NCBI GenBank assembly: GCA_021234155.1 | Contig: JAJEKV010000005.1 | Location: forward strand, 28,885,617 to 28,949,616 | Direction of reading: 5' to 3' | DNA: 64,000 nucleotides | Source: Isoetes taiwanensis | Lineage: Eukaryota; Streptophyta; Lycopodiopsida; Isoetales; Isoetaceae | Shown: positions 41,640-52,142 of the stretch, piece after piece | Layout: each line of letters opens with the position of its first letter | Numbering within the stretch: position 1 is the first letter of the stretch | The notes under the pieces: generated by a model | What the model was told of the DNA's origin: nothing | Databases searched by the model: none | The model's input: only the letters and a program-made list of their open reading frames with translations | Position numbers and translations under genes: made by a program

Positions 41640-42090
41640 TGTCATGAACCTACGCTAAGATCGACGAAGGATCTGATATATGACGAAGAATCAAGAATAC
41701 AATGGCCCGAAGACAAGCAAGAATACGAGACAGATGCCTAGAAGGCTCAAGACTGGTGTTGAACTGAAATGGTTCGACAAGAAGAAGGTATATATATCTA
41801 GACCACTTCAACGGACGAGATTGTGCCAAGTATCGCCTATGCATGCAAGTTCCAGAATATTCTAGACCCTCCTGGAATAAGCCTTGCATATATAGAAGAT
41901 GTGAGGAAATATCATCAATAAGTATCAGTAGTGCACTTGACAAAGATAGATGACTTGTAGCTAGAAAGTTGTGAATTCAAACTCTGCCTTGTGCAACTAT
42001 CTTTTTGCATCCGTGTGACGACCATCTTTTATACATATGAGTAGAATACTCGTATGGTATGAATACCCATATGATCGTCACACCTGGTAT
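41640..42090 (+). mobile_element. 451-bp LTR-like insertion within the Ty3 integrase
   Basis: The insert begins TGTCATGAACC at 41640 and reaches CGTCACA at 42082, the TG...CA form of an LTR. CCTGGTAT follows, which resembles the start of an initiator-Met tRNA primer-binding site. Host sequence TAG flanks both sides (41637-41639 and 42091-42093). Removing the insert plus one TAG rejoins the integrase frame. A 3-bp duplication is short for an LTR element (usually 5), so solo LTR, truncated SMART-like element or another class all remain possible. Confidence 0.65.
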
Positions 42091-42093
42091 TAG

Positions 42094-42590
42094 AAATTGC
42101 TCCCTGCCTTCATTTGCTGACATAACTGACACTCTCAGATGTATCTGGTTACCTGCTTCTTCATGCCTGGCCAGTAATAGCTACTTCTTATCTTGAAGCA
42201 GGTTTTCAGGAAACCCGCGTGGCCGGCTATTGGGCTATTGTGCATGTTCAGCTTAGGGCTGAAATACAGCCCGAATCACCTCCAATGGCCTGTTTGATCA
42301 TGGCAACTTACATTGGTATCCTGAAGAGCATCAGGTACCTGATATTCAAGGGGGTGGCCAGATGCTTGTTTGGACTTGCTACATCCATACAGACCGGGTC
42401 CAAGATTTCGTTCTTGGGGAGCAAAGGAATTGTGAAGCACCTGCCAATTTCTATCTAAGAAGTTCAGTGCCTGAGAGAGTGTTAAAAAGACCCTACAAGG
42501 ATTCCTATATGACGTTGAAGAGGTATTGGTTTGATTCATGTGTTTGGGTTTTAAATCATGAGTCCAAGATCCAATAGGGCCATCCAATAG
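42094..42590 (-). pseudogene. Ty3/gypsy integrase zinc finger and upstream debris
   Basis: At 42240-42094 the minus strand reads NSPIAGHAGFLKTCFKIRSS, YYWPGMKKQVTRYI, then after a stop ECQLCQQMKAGSNF. This is the H...H...CxxC finger (GHxGxxKT...YWPxM...CxxCQxxK) preceding the integrase core at 41636. Sequence from 42250 to 42590 is decayed polyprotein-like material with no clear frame. Confidence 0.75.
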
Positions 42591-42711
42591 GTTATGTGTT
42601 TGATTATAATTCTTGCTTTTTTAAGTCATTTGATGTGCTTGTCATTAGGATTACACCTAGTAGATCAAAACTACTTGCAATGCACAATACAGATATTGGT
42701 GTTCATATGGA

Positions 42712-45000
42712 CCTCAAGACAAGACAGCAAACACTCATGTGGTTGAGGATAGACCACGTCCACCGGGCACACGTAGGAAAAGGGTTGAGAGGGGAGAGGG
42801 CATACGTAGGGGCTGCCAGTGCCATTTCACAATCAGGCAACTCTATTTCCTTCCAGAATTTTCACATATCACTTATTATGGGTTTGATCACAAGAATATC
42901 CAAGGTTTGCCCTGCCATGGTAGGTTTGTTGACCCATCCTCTGGAGTTAAGTTCAAGCTAGCACCCTGGATCTCACAAGAATTGAGGGAATGGGTAAGAG
43001 AGAAGCTTGTCCAATGAAACACTCCATGTATCATGAACATGCATGAAGAGAGGTGGAGGTTGAGACTTGAAGTGAATGGACAGGAAAGCATGTGTAGGGA
43101 TGATGTGTTGAAAACTCGGGACGTGTACAATATTGAAAAGGGAGTTGTTCGTAACACATGGAAGCTACATGAAGATCTTCCCACTAGCATTGACATGTGG
43201 GTTCAACAACATCAAGATTCTATGTTCATGTATGAGCAAGGAGACTTGTTTCAATTAGGAGTTATGACTCCAATCCAAAGGGAGTCCATGTTGAGATTTG
43301 GCAAGAACAGAGCCATTTGCATGGACTCTACTTTCAAAACAAACGACAAGAGGTGCGGTTCTTCCTCAACTTTTATTGTGTGTGCTCCTGGTACGTTGAG
43401 TTGATTTGATTATTGTGTATGGTTTAATGCAGGTTCTATCTTTTCACACTTATCGCCTTTGATGAGTATTCCAATGGTTTACCATTGGCTTACGTTATTA
43501 CCAATTCTCAAAAGAGTGGAGCTATAACAAAGTGGATGCAAGCACTAAAGGAGTCCTTATGCCGAGATGATCCTGATTGGCAACCTTTAGCATCATTACA
43601 GATGACGTCCATGCTGAGATAAAGGCCGTGAAAAAAGTAACTTGTCAAACTCTAATCCTTGGAAGCATTCCATATGTACTAACATTGTTTATTTGCATAG
43701 GTTTTTCCTAGTGTGCCCGTGCAAATGTGCATATGGCACGTGAGGAGGTCTTGGATCAAGTGGTTGCAGAAGAACATCAAGAACAAGGTGGCACGTAACA
43801 ATCTGTTCAAGGAACTTGGTTACATTATGTATAGGACAGAAGGTCCTCTAGGGGACAATGTGAGTATAGGGAGGCAGTAAGGAGGGAGGCAACTAAGAAA
43901 ATGGAAGACTTAGTGAGGAAGTATCCTCAATACCCCAAGTTGGCGGCTTACATGAGTAAGGAGTGGACCAAAAACATTTGCCAATGCGTATTGGCTACCA
44001 GGATGTACCCTTACTCCAACCAAGAGACTAATGCAGCCATAGAGGCATGGCATTGTGCCTTGAAAAGGCGCCTGGGCATTTCAAAACGAGCACTCCGAGG
44101 ACGAAGGATTGATTGGCTGCTCTACATTCTAACCAACAACGTGGAGACACACATGGCATACATCATGTATAACTTCTAATCATCTTCTGTAGCCTATTTT
44201 GATTTTGCAAGAACATAATTCTCTTGTCATCTAGGTCCATGAAGGAAGCAGGGCTTGTGGTGAACACCTCCCAGGAAGAAATAGTACAGTGTGCCATCCT
44301 GGGTGCAAGGAAGATTGCTGATGAACAGGTCACATTCACTAACTTCGAAGAAGGTGAGGCAGAAGTGCAAAGTGAACGCACTCTAGGGCAAGGACCATAC
44401 TTTGTGAACGGGGCACACAAGAACTGGGCATGCTGTGACTGTCCCTGGGGAGCCAAGGGCAACTTATGTAAGCACCAAGTTAAGGTCATGCAAATGTTGG
44501 GCAACTACAGGGATCAAGATCTTTTACAGGTGCTTGGATCCCAATATGGGACAATTGGTGGGGGCATGGACCACTTGAGGCCATGTGAGGATCTATTTCA
44601 TGGGGCCTTTCATGGGGAGGAAACCACATATGAAGATGTGGCTGAGATTGTAAGCTTGGACGAGTCTCCCTCTCAAAAGGAGACAAGGATTAACCTGGAT
44701 AAGACAAGGAGATCCTTACAAGAAGTCATTGCTAGAGTGATGTCAAGGGCAGAAAAAGATCCAGGCATGCTAATTGCAACTGATTCACTCCTGACACAAC
44801 TCGACACGCGGCTTGAAAGAATGGATGATGTTGGCTACACAAACTCTAACAGAACCATAACATGTATCCCCACTAATGCAGTCGAAGAGGAGTGTGGTAA
44901 TAGTTTGGCAAGGCTCAAGCCTCTGATAGAAATTGGGAAGAGGAAAGACAAGGAAACCAAGAAGAGTTGGAAGCAAGTTGAGATGGAGGCCCTATTGTGA
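42712..45000 (+). pseudogene. MULE (Mutator-like) transposase with SWIM zinc finger
   Basis: Blocks in order: a CxC/HxH finger-like region (CQCHFTIRQLYFLPEFSHIT, GLPCHGRF), LFQLGVMTPIQRESMLRFGK, the first catalytic Asp in ICMDSTFKTNDK, an intron (43391-43432), LFTLIAFDEYSNGLPLAYVI, the second Asp in TDDVHAEIKAVKK, an intron (about 43638-43700), VPVQMCIWHVRRSWIKWL, the third acidic residue in NAAIEAWHCALKRRLG, an intron to 44235, and a SWIM finger WACCDCPWGAKGNLCKH (CxCx6CxH). A long acidic/basic tail ends at 45000. The order is that of MULE transposases. Lesions: in-frame TGA at 43015-43017, frame changes near 43436, 43597 and 43850. Convergent with the genes at 45800-49616. Confidence 0.85.
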
Positions 45001-45239
45001 GAATGGCATGTGAGTTTGTTGTTGTTTAATGCTCATTGACACCTTTTGAAGCCACTCATGAGCTTCATTGTCTTGTTAATTGTTCAGGTCAAGTTTAGAG
45101 TTTACTTGAACAATAGACAGGTGAACATATTGTTTAGAAGGTCCTTCTTATAAACAATAGGTATAAATAAATCAATATTTACCTATTTACTAATCACTTA
45201 ACCTATTGATAAACCTAGCATAGGATAAGTAGATAAGTA

Positions 45240-45700
45240 AATATTAATATTTAGAGTTTAGACCATAGGATAAAAAAGTAATAAAAATACGTGCGGGATC
45301 CCCTCCTCCGGGATCCCGCGTCCGCCTGCTTGGTGATCCCGTCCTCTGGGATCACACACTAATTAAAACGGGATCCCCTCCTCCGGGATCCCGCGTCCGC
45401 CTGCTTGCTGTCCTGTCCTCCGGGATCACACACTAATTAAAACTAGATCCCGTCCTCCGGGATCCCGCGTCCGCCTGCTTGCTGATCCCGTCCTCCGGGA
45501 TCACAGCATTGAATATGTTAATATATTATTTATCATAGCCCTTAACCATTGAAATATGTCTTGGAATAGTGGAAACATTAAAGTGTTACTTTTAATAAGC
45601 TTTGAAACATTGAACTTTGGTGCACTTTTATAAACCAATACAATTACACTAAATCACATTCAAGTGTTCAAGAAAATATTCATATTCAAAGTGGTCTCTT
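45240..45700. repeat. GATCCC-rich ~75-bp tandem array 1 with duplicated flanks
   Basis: Three units of GGGATCCCCTCCTCCGGGAT, CCCGCGTCCGCCTGCTTGG, TGATCCCGTCCTCCGGGATC then ACACACTAATTAAAA fill 45291-45511. The flanks on both sides (left GACCATAGGATAAAAAAGTA, right ATTGAATATGTTAATATATT and beyond) are the same as around array 2 at 46613-47050. The whole ~450-bp block is therefore a direct duplication, each copy lying downstream of a minus-strand gene. Confidence 0.9.
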
Positions 45701-45799
45701 GCCATTGCTTCAATGGTTTAATTCTATTCATTTGCATGGTTGAATGTTTCAAATGGATCATAAGTTACAATGGCTTAAAACTGACATTCTAATTCGGAA

Positions 45800-46393
45800 T
45801 CATTCTGAATCAACATCAAGCATTGTTGCCATGGTTTCTGACCGGACGTCCTCAACAGTTACATCTGGCACACCGCAGGGTAGTCTCCACATTATGTGAT
45901 CGAAGATATCGCATAGGGTTGGATCAGACCCCTGTAGGACTTCCCTGATCAGAACCTTCTTTCGCAGCCTCCGTGCAGCATACATTTCCTCGAAGCAGGC
46001 TTTTAGGGTGTTGCCTTCCCAGACAACGTCCATAGCTAGCAAATACTTCAAAGCCTTGCCCTGGATAATACACCTCTTCAATTCCCAAAGCAATGCCCTA
46101 TGGGTTGGCCTACCGGGATCATAGTCGAGAGGCCTAGGGGTCTCTCTGAATTCCCCATTCTCCACGATCTCTGCATGAACCATGAGGGGATCATGAAAAG
46201 ATTAATATGAAAGTAGAACATGAATATGAAGGAAGACAACAACATGCTTACTTTTGAACGTTTTGATGCTGTTAGGTTGGGCGAGATCTAGCCCCACGTC
46301 CTCCTGAATTTCATTCAAGTGGACGAGAATATCCTCAAGACTGTGGGCATTGATGGCACTGCTCTCAACAAGCTGTTGTCGGGTCCTCACCAT
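45800..46393 (-). CDS. Intact 170-aa protein, unknown function
   Basis: Exon 1 runs 46393-46252 (MVRTRQQLVESSAINAHSLE, DILVHLNEIQEDVGLDL, NSIKTF) and exon 2 46170-45800 (IVENGEFRETPRPLDYDPGR, THRALLWELKRCIIQGKALK, LLAMDVVWEGNTLKACFEEM, YAARRLRKKVLIREVLQGSD, FDHIMWRLPCGVPDVTVEDV, then an acidic end). The intron has GTAAGC and TTCATGCAG ends, and the spliced length is 513 nt, exactly 171 codons. A TATA box sits ~100 bp upstream. The protein is helical, charged and free of membrane or signal segments. I do not recognise a family. It lies between a MULE transposase and a Ulp1-like gene and shares repeat flanks with the latter, so it may be cargo of the same element. Confidence 0.65.
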
Positions 46394-46484
46394 CTATCAC
46401 TTGGCTTGAACAGTAAGCAAATGAACTCGAATGCTACTGAACTCAACTGAAACCAACTAACTTTCTACCAAGAACAACTAGGGC

Positions 46485-46542
46485 AAGGGTATATATAGAC
46501 TCATGAATCAACCGTTGTACTATCCGTTGTACAACGGTTAAG
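46485..46542 (-). promoter_or_regulatory. TATA box and CCGTTGTACAACGG palindrome upstream of the 170-aa gene
   Basis: On the minus strand the order is AACCGTTGTACAACGGATAG, TACAACGGTTGATTCATGAG, then TCTATATATACCC (TATA at about 46490-46497), about 100 bp before the ATG. CCGTTGTACAACGG is a perfect 14-bp palindrome, and a third half-site follows at once. AACGG cores resemble the plant MSA element bound by three-repeat MYB proteins at G2/M; that link is inference. Confidence 0.6.
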
Positions 46543-46612
46543 CCATGATTTCAATTTCTAAAGGTAAAGTCGACCATAGGATAAAAGGTTTAGAGTTTAG
46601 ACCATTGAGCCT

Positions 46613-47200
46613 TAGACCATAGGATAAAAAAGTAATAAAAATACGTGTGGGATCCCCTCCTCCGGGATCCCGCGTCCGCCTGCTTGGTGATCCCGTCCTC
46701 CGGGATCACATACTAATTAAAATGGGATCCCCTCCTCCGGGATCCCGAGTTCGCCTGCTTGCTGATCCCATCCTCCGGGATCACACACTAACGAAAACGG
46801 GATCCCCTCCTCCGGGATCCCGCGTCTGCCTGCTTGGTGATCCCTTCCTCCGGGATCACAGAATAATTAAAATGGGATTCCGTCCTCCGGGATCCCGCGG
46901 CCCACCTGCTTGGTGATCCCGTCCTCCGGGATCACATCATTGAATATGTTAATATATTATTTATCATAGCCCGACCTTAACCATTGAAATATGTCTTGGA
47001 ACAGTGGAAACATTAAACTTTGGTGTTGAAACTTTGGTGGAAGCTTTGAAACATTAAACTTTGGTGCATTGAGCCATTGCACTTTCATAAACCAATAAAA
47101 TTACACTAACTCAAAAGCCAAAATTACATTCAAGTGTTCAAGTGTTCACATTAAAGTCTTGAAGAAAATATTCACGTTCAAGTGTTCAAGAAAATATTCA
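46613..47200. repeat. GATCCC-rich ~75-bp tandem array 2 with duplicated flanks
   Basis: Four units at 46646-46937 match array 1 (GGGATCCC(C/G)TCCTCCGGGATC with a CCGCCTGCTTG core and an ACTAATTAAAA spacer). The TTAATATATTATTTATCATA and ATTGAAATATGTCTTGGAA flanks match those after array 1. The open frame across it (MGSPPPGSRVRLLGDP repeats) is only translated repeat. Confidence 0.9.
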
Positions 47201-47247
47201 CATTCAAAGTTTTCAGATTATCACATTCACAAATTTTTACCAGAATG

Positions 47248-49616
47248 TCAAGGACCATGAACCAGCAAGCAGGTCTGGGGTCTACTATCACCTGTGTCAC
47301 CCTGGGGTAAGTAAAAGGTGGACTTCCCTACAGCCAAGCAATCGTGCAGTTTCTGGAGCATTATCTTGTAGCATGACCTCATGCAATCTATGTCTTCTTT
47401 TTTGAACCAATCACGGTTAATCAGAACCTGCATTAAAACATGCATTTAGCCATGAACTGATAACATGCACACACAAAAAAGAAACAACAAAATTACATAA
47501 ACTCAAAGACTCACATTATCCTCCTTGCAACTGATGTCTCTAACAAATTTCTTCACATAATTTATGACATACACACCACAGTCCAAATTATTGTGTTGTT
47601 GGGGAGTTTCTAATGGAATGCAGGGTGCATTATGCAATGCACTTTCCTCATGCCTCCACCTCTTAAACACGTCTGTGAGGAATCTGCGAGTATCAATAAC
47701 AAATTAGCTTAAATCATAATGCAAAAGATTAAATAATTCGAGATAGAGAGGAATACTTACAGTGTGACAAATTCTCGGGTAGATGCATGCAAGGGATCAT
47801 ATGAATTAAGGTGCAGAATGCAAGGGCAGGGCTTTCCAAGCCGAGCATATGCCAGGCCATCAGTCACTAAGATGAAAAGGCTCCAATGGCCACTAAGAAA
47901 TAGCAAATTTTAAGGCAATTAAAATAGATTTAAAACATAATTAATCAAGCCAAAGAGTTTATCCAGCATTGACAGGAATATAATAGAATTGTGTTGTCTG
48001 GATCTTCCAGCGTGCCCTAACAAACGGGTTGTCAGGGATGAGCTTGGCAAACTGCTCATAAGCCCCTGCCAACCCGGCCTTGCTTCCACTCAAGAACACC
48101 CCGAATGCAGCAGGATGCAGGAAGACATGATGGCACCTTTTCTGGATAGGAATTGAGTGCAGAATTACCCTGTACAACGAATTGAGTGCAATGATCAACT
48201 GAAATTCAAGAAACTTAAGAACTTAAAAACTTACAGGAGATAAGAACCAATGCAATCCGGGTCCACATCGCTCTCCACTTCCCCAAGGCCAGAAGGGATT
48301 GTCATAAATTTAAGGGCCTCGGCTTCTTGGATGTAAAACTCGACATTTGCTGACTTGCTACCGACCTTGATGAAGGGGCTCTCAACCACCACAGGGAAAT
48401 TTAAAGTGAAGGGGCACTGCCATCGATCGGCATCAACACCTCTTTGGTAGTCCAAAACTGAATCTAGAAAATGTGGATCAACAGAATACAGATGATACAG
48501 CATAATCTTGCTGGGCTTGGGAATATTTTCTTCAGCAGTTTCCAGCAGGATCTGGTTAGGAGCCATGAATTCAGTGGATTTAGGGGGGGAGGGGGGTTGG
48601 GGGTTTTGGGTCTGCACGATGCCTCAGAGAATTTTTTGGGCGTACCTTTGGCAACACAGGTTTAGGCTGTGGGGACGAAAACTTACCTCCTGCTGCAGCC
48701 TCGGCAACCACCTCCTCGCTCACATCATCATCGTCCAATTTCCTTTGCTCCTGCTCTTTGGTTAGTGGAGGCCAAAGCTCATCATCAGAGATTAAATTTT
48801 TGGTGTTGTTCCTGATCCATGCCTTTATCTCCTCGATCTGCAATTGTTGGCTTTCTAATTCACTTGCTTTCTTCCTCTGGACTTGTAAATTAATGAAGGC
48901 TTCTCTTTGGCTCTTATCGAGAAGACCCATTTCAATTTGCTCATCGTCCACCACTCCAGCATTTCTCCTGGCCCTATGCAATTTTCGGGTCAGGTTGTGG
49001 GCATATTTATAATCTGGATCCAAGCTTCTGGCCACAGAAATTTTCCCATAACTCCTCTTCCGCTGATTGGCATTCTTGGCGGGCTCTGCATTGGGCAAAA
49101 GTATTCGATTTGGAATCCTCCCCCTCGGCGCATCAGGAACCCGAAACCTATCATACAAGGCATGCACTCGAATCCTGTGATTTCGAGCTCAACCTTCCTG
49201 GAGTAAGTTTTGGTGCAGTCCTCAATTAAGCACTTCCATCTCTTTGCCAGCTGATCGTAACTGTAATCCGGGGCCTCTTGGCTCTCGAAATACACTTGAG
49301 CAGGTTCTAACGGCTCGTTGTCTATGACCTGACCCTTTGCTGCCCCTTCCTCATTCAAATCACCGAGCAGTTGAGCATCCACAGAAACTCCCGCGATCAT
49401 CTCCACCTCTGGATTCTTCCCCACCGCCGATTTTTCATGCCCTACATCCGATTTTTGTTGCCCTGTCGGCTTCGGGGACTCCACCTCGGCCTCCGATTCC
49501 GCTTCAGTGCGCAGGAACTCCGGAATCTTGAATGCATATGAAGTGCCTGAGTCAAGACTAACATTCTCGGCAAAACTGGTGTTGAGGCTGACTTCCAGGG
49601 TTATGGACTCGTCCAT
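47248..49616 (-). pseudogene. Ulp1-like SUMO protease (C48) gene, multi-exon
   Basis: ATG at 49616. The N-terminal part (49616-48600) is acidic then basic and coiled (LDPDYKYAHNLTRKLHRARR, FINLQVQRKKASELESQQLQ). A middle region follows at 48600-48231 (FPVVVESPFIKVGSKSANVE) and another at 48198-47960 (ALNSLYRVILHSIPIQKRCH, FVRARWKIQTTQFYYIPVNA). Catalytic exons: 47892-47761 (GHWSLFIL, ILHLNSYDPL), 47683-47515 (LETPQQHNNLDCGVYVINYV), 47427-47248 (DCMRSCYKIMLQKLHDC). H in GHWSLF, Q and C in PQQHNNLDCGVY fit the C48 site, but the usual Asp is Asn in HLNS. Frame changes occur near 49170 and in a C-tract near 48590, and the donor after VNAG is altered (GATAAA), so it is probably inactive. Such proteases occur as cargo of plant MULEs. 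Confidence 0.75.
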
Positions 49617-49689
49617 GTGCAAGCCACAGTAAGATTTAGTTAAGAATAGTAGGAAATAGTAAAAAACTTGATAAAACAGAGTGAAAGGG

Positions 49690-50770
49690 TTGATTTTACC
49701 TCCGTAACCGTTATCGGGGAGGTAAACGACTTACGAGATCGCCAATGTCGGCCGCCGCCCGACAAAAACACGCGGCACGAGAGGAATCGGGGAGGCGGCC
49801 CGAAGTTCTTCTCCGCCCGGACTTGGACTCTTCGACATCGGCGAGTGCTCTCGAATCCTCCGGTATCCCCAGGCTATGTGGGGCGGGCGATTGCCCGCGT
49901 CGCATCATTAATGGCCTATCGAATTTAATTAAAATTAAAGGTGCTTCCAAGTTTACGGGATCGGGAGGATGGTATAAATCACCCGGATCTAGCGGTTAAC
50001 GGCAAAAACCACCAGTGCATCTAGCGGGCGGAGAACAACTCCGCCTCCATGTCGGCGACCTCCCGTCGGGCGCTCTCCACGTCCGCCCGCGGGGACGGAT
50101 GATCGGGAGGGCCGGGATCCACTCACTCAGGCGGGTGATCCCGAAAGAGGGGATCACCCGCGGCGGATAGCTTCGCCGTAAATAGCCCGCCCGAGCGAGG
50201 ATCCAAGTCACGGGATCCACGCCACCCGACGGGGATCGGGAGGAGGATCACCTCGGCCCGGATAGCGTCTGCGGATTATCGCCCATGGGCGGTGATCTCG
50301 GAGGAGGAGGAATCCACGCCCAGGGTGCGAGGGGATCGGAGGAGTGGATCACCCGGATAAGCGTCCCGCCAAATTATCGACACTGGTGGGTGATCCCGGA
50401 GGAGGGATCCACGTCGGGGTGCCGGGATCGAGGAGGAGGGGATCACCTCGGGGATAGCGGCCGCCGATATCAGCCACGGGCCGGGGATCCCGGAGGGCGG
50501 GATCATCACGGCGGATAACCTCTGCCATTAACAGCCAGCGACTGTGGGGATCCCGGAGGAGGGGATCGCGTGGATGATCCCGGAGGTGGGGATCTCTGAG
50601 GCGCGGACGGCCGCGATGGAACGGGGGTTTGGATGGCGGGGATGGACCGGGCCGACGTGGCGTGTGCCGTACGTCAGAACGGGGTCTCCCCAACGGACCC
50701 CGTCGAGAGCGGCCCGGGATCCCGGAGGACGGTATATTTATCTCCGGGATCACCGAATCAAGGGTAAAAG
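49690..50770. promoter_or_regulatory. GC-rich region packed with GGGATCCCGGAGGAGG motifs, 5' of the Ulp1-like gene
   Basis: Base composition switches abruptly to high GC and CpG. GATCCCGGAGGAGGGGATC and shorter forms (GGATCACC, GGGATCCACG) recur more than fifteen times between 50050 and 50760, mostly inverted relative to arrays 1 and 2. CCGGGATCACCGAATCAAGG closes it at about 50765, where the sequence turns AT-rich at once. It lies just upstream of the Ulp1-like start. Either a CpG-island promoter or a subterminal repeat region of a large element; both may hold. Confidence 0.6.
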
Positions 50771-50779
50771 TATCCTGAT

Positions 50780-51850
50780 TCACATGAAGTCAATGGTATT
50801 AGTGTTGATGCTCACAATCAATGCGCTAGAGAAGTACGCTAGTCAATGCTCACACTCTAGCAATTCATGATGATAATGCTAATGTCTAATGTTGGTCCAT
50901 TTTTCTAAAATAATGTCCTAGGTCAACCAAATCCTAATATGAAGTAAGTTAGTTTTGTTGTGAGTTTGTTGTTTATTTATATGCTATGCCCGTAACTATG
51001 GATAATTTTACAAGATGAGTTCGGATTTCCATGTCGAAAACATGACAAGATGTTTGTATAATGTGGAGGGAGAAAATCATTATGTTTAAACGATTTAGCG
51101 TATACTTTTATTTTTGGATCCAAAGAAAAGAATTGTTGTCTAATAATCATTCGAAATTCGGAATCCCTCTACTAAATCAGGAAATTACATAGTTTGCATT
51201 GCACAAATCAGATGTCTCTATTGCAGGATCTGTTGACTTTTTGTCATAGGTTTAGGCTCTGAAATGCCATGATCCTGATAATTGGATGCGAGTTTCATAA
51301 GGAGCATGCATTTGCTTGTTTTTATCTCCTACATGGAAGGGTGTTTTCAAGGGTTTAAGTTTCGGCAATAACAACAATGCATTTGGATAATTAACACATA
51401 TAGATTAGTACAAGGATTGCCTAAAAACTAGCGTCGAATTAACCATGAGCAATGCACAAGCATATGATACAAATTCATTCATAGTGTGAATGAGCTTACA
51501 TGTTCTTATTTTTTCAAATCTGGCCGATGCGCCTGCATAAAAAATGGTATCATTTTGAATCATTTTGAACTCGATAAAAGATGGAAACATCATTTTGCAT
51601 CATTTTGAACTGGATAAAGATGGAAACATCTTTATCTTAGGTATGTATTTGTTTTAAGTACAATATGAAGGTCTAGTTTGCAATAAAATGATGGGTTCTT
51701 AATGGTGTTTTAACGCAAATCAATTTTGCTAAACAAGAAGTTACCATGTATGTAAAGATCACAATGAATTTTCCATTGAAATATACCCCAATTAACCAAA
51801 ACTCTTGTGGGGGATAGGGAGAAAAAATTACAAAATTATGGACTGAAGGC
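50780..51850. other. No recognised gene
   Basis: AT-rich. ATCATTTTGAAT/CATCATTTTGAACT with GATAAAGATGGAAACATC is duplicated in tandem at 51545-51640. No convincing frame above 62 codons. Confidence 0.4.
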
Positions 51851-51857
51851 TGCTCTG

Positions 51858-52142
51858 CTATTGAAACTCACGAATGAGATCGATACCAAGAACTTCAGAG
51901 TCATCAGTCCAAGCAAAATCAAAAGAGGCAGAGCGGCTGATAGAGGGGGTGCCAATCACGCAACGCCGGGAGCAACGGGCAAGAGAAAGCTCGAGATTCA
52001 AATTAGAAGGCCGGCCCAAGCAATTCAAATGCCCAATAACAGAAACAATACGGGAAATGGCTTGGGAAATAATGGCAGCCTTCACCTGCCCTCTTCTCCT
52101 GCCCATTCTGCGCGGATCCTTTGGCTGCCTAAAACCCTTCAT
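51858..52142 (-). CDS. Small 94-aa basic protein, unrecognised
   Basis: From ATG 52142 in GCAGCATGAAGG context: MKGFRQPKDPRRMGRRRGQV, KAAIISQAISRIVSVIGHLN, CLGRPSNLNLELSLARCSRR, CVIGTPSISRSASFDFAWTD, DSEVLGIDLIREFQ. A TATA box (TATATAAG, 52233-52240) lies ~95 bp upstream, a fitting distance. The protein has a basic N-terminus, a hydrophobic helix and an acidic C-terminal motif ending DLIREFQ that looks conserved-type. No signal peptide. I cannot name a family. The frame is open and has a promoter, so I favour a real gene. Confidence 0.5.
   Translation of the reverse strand: MKGFRQPKDPRRMGRRRGQVKAAIISQAISRIVSVIGHLNCLGRPSNLNLELSLARCSRRCVIGTPSISRSASFDFAWTDDSEVLGIDLIREFQ

Noticed and set aside
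42712-45000. FAR1/FHY3 transcription factor instead of a transposase
   Set aside because: The SWIM finger and MULE core are shared, but the frame is broken and the setting is transposon debris, so a MULE relic is the better call.
46647-46916. 89-codon frame MGSPPPGSRVRLLGDP
   Set aside because: It lies wholly in the GATCCC tandem array and only repeats the array unit.
47893-47960. A U12 (AT-AC) intron after VNAG in the Ulp1-like gene
   Set aside because: The start GATAAACTC does not match the U12 ATATCCTT consensus and the intron ends in TTAG. A mutated GT donor is simpler.
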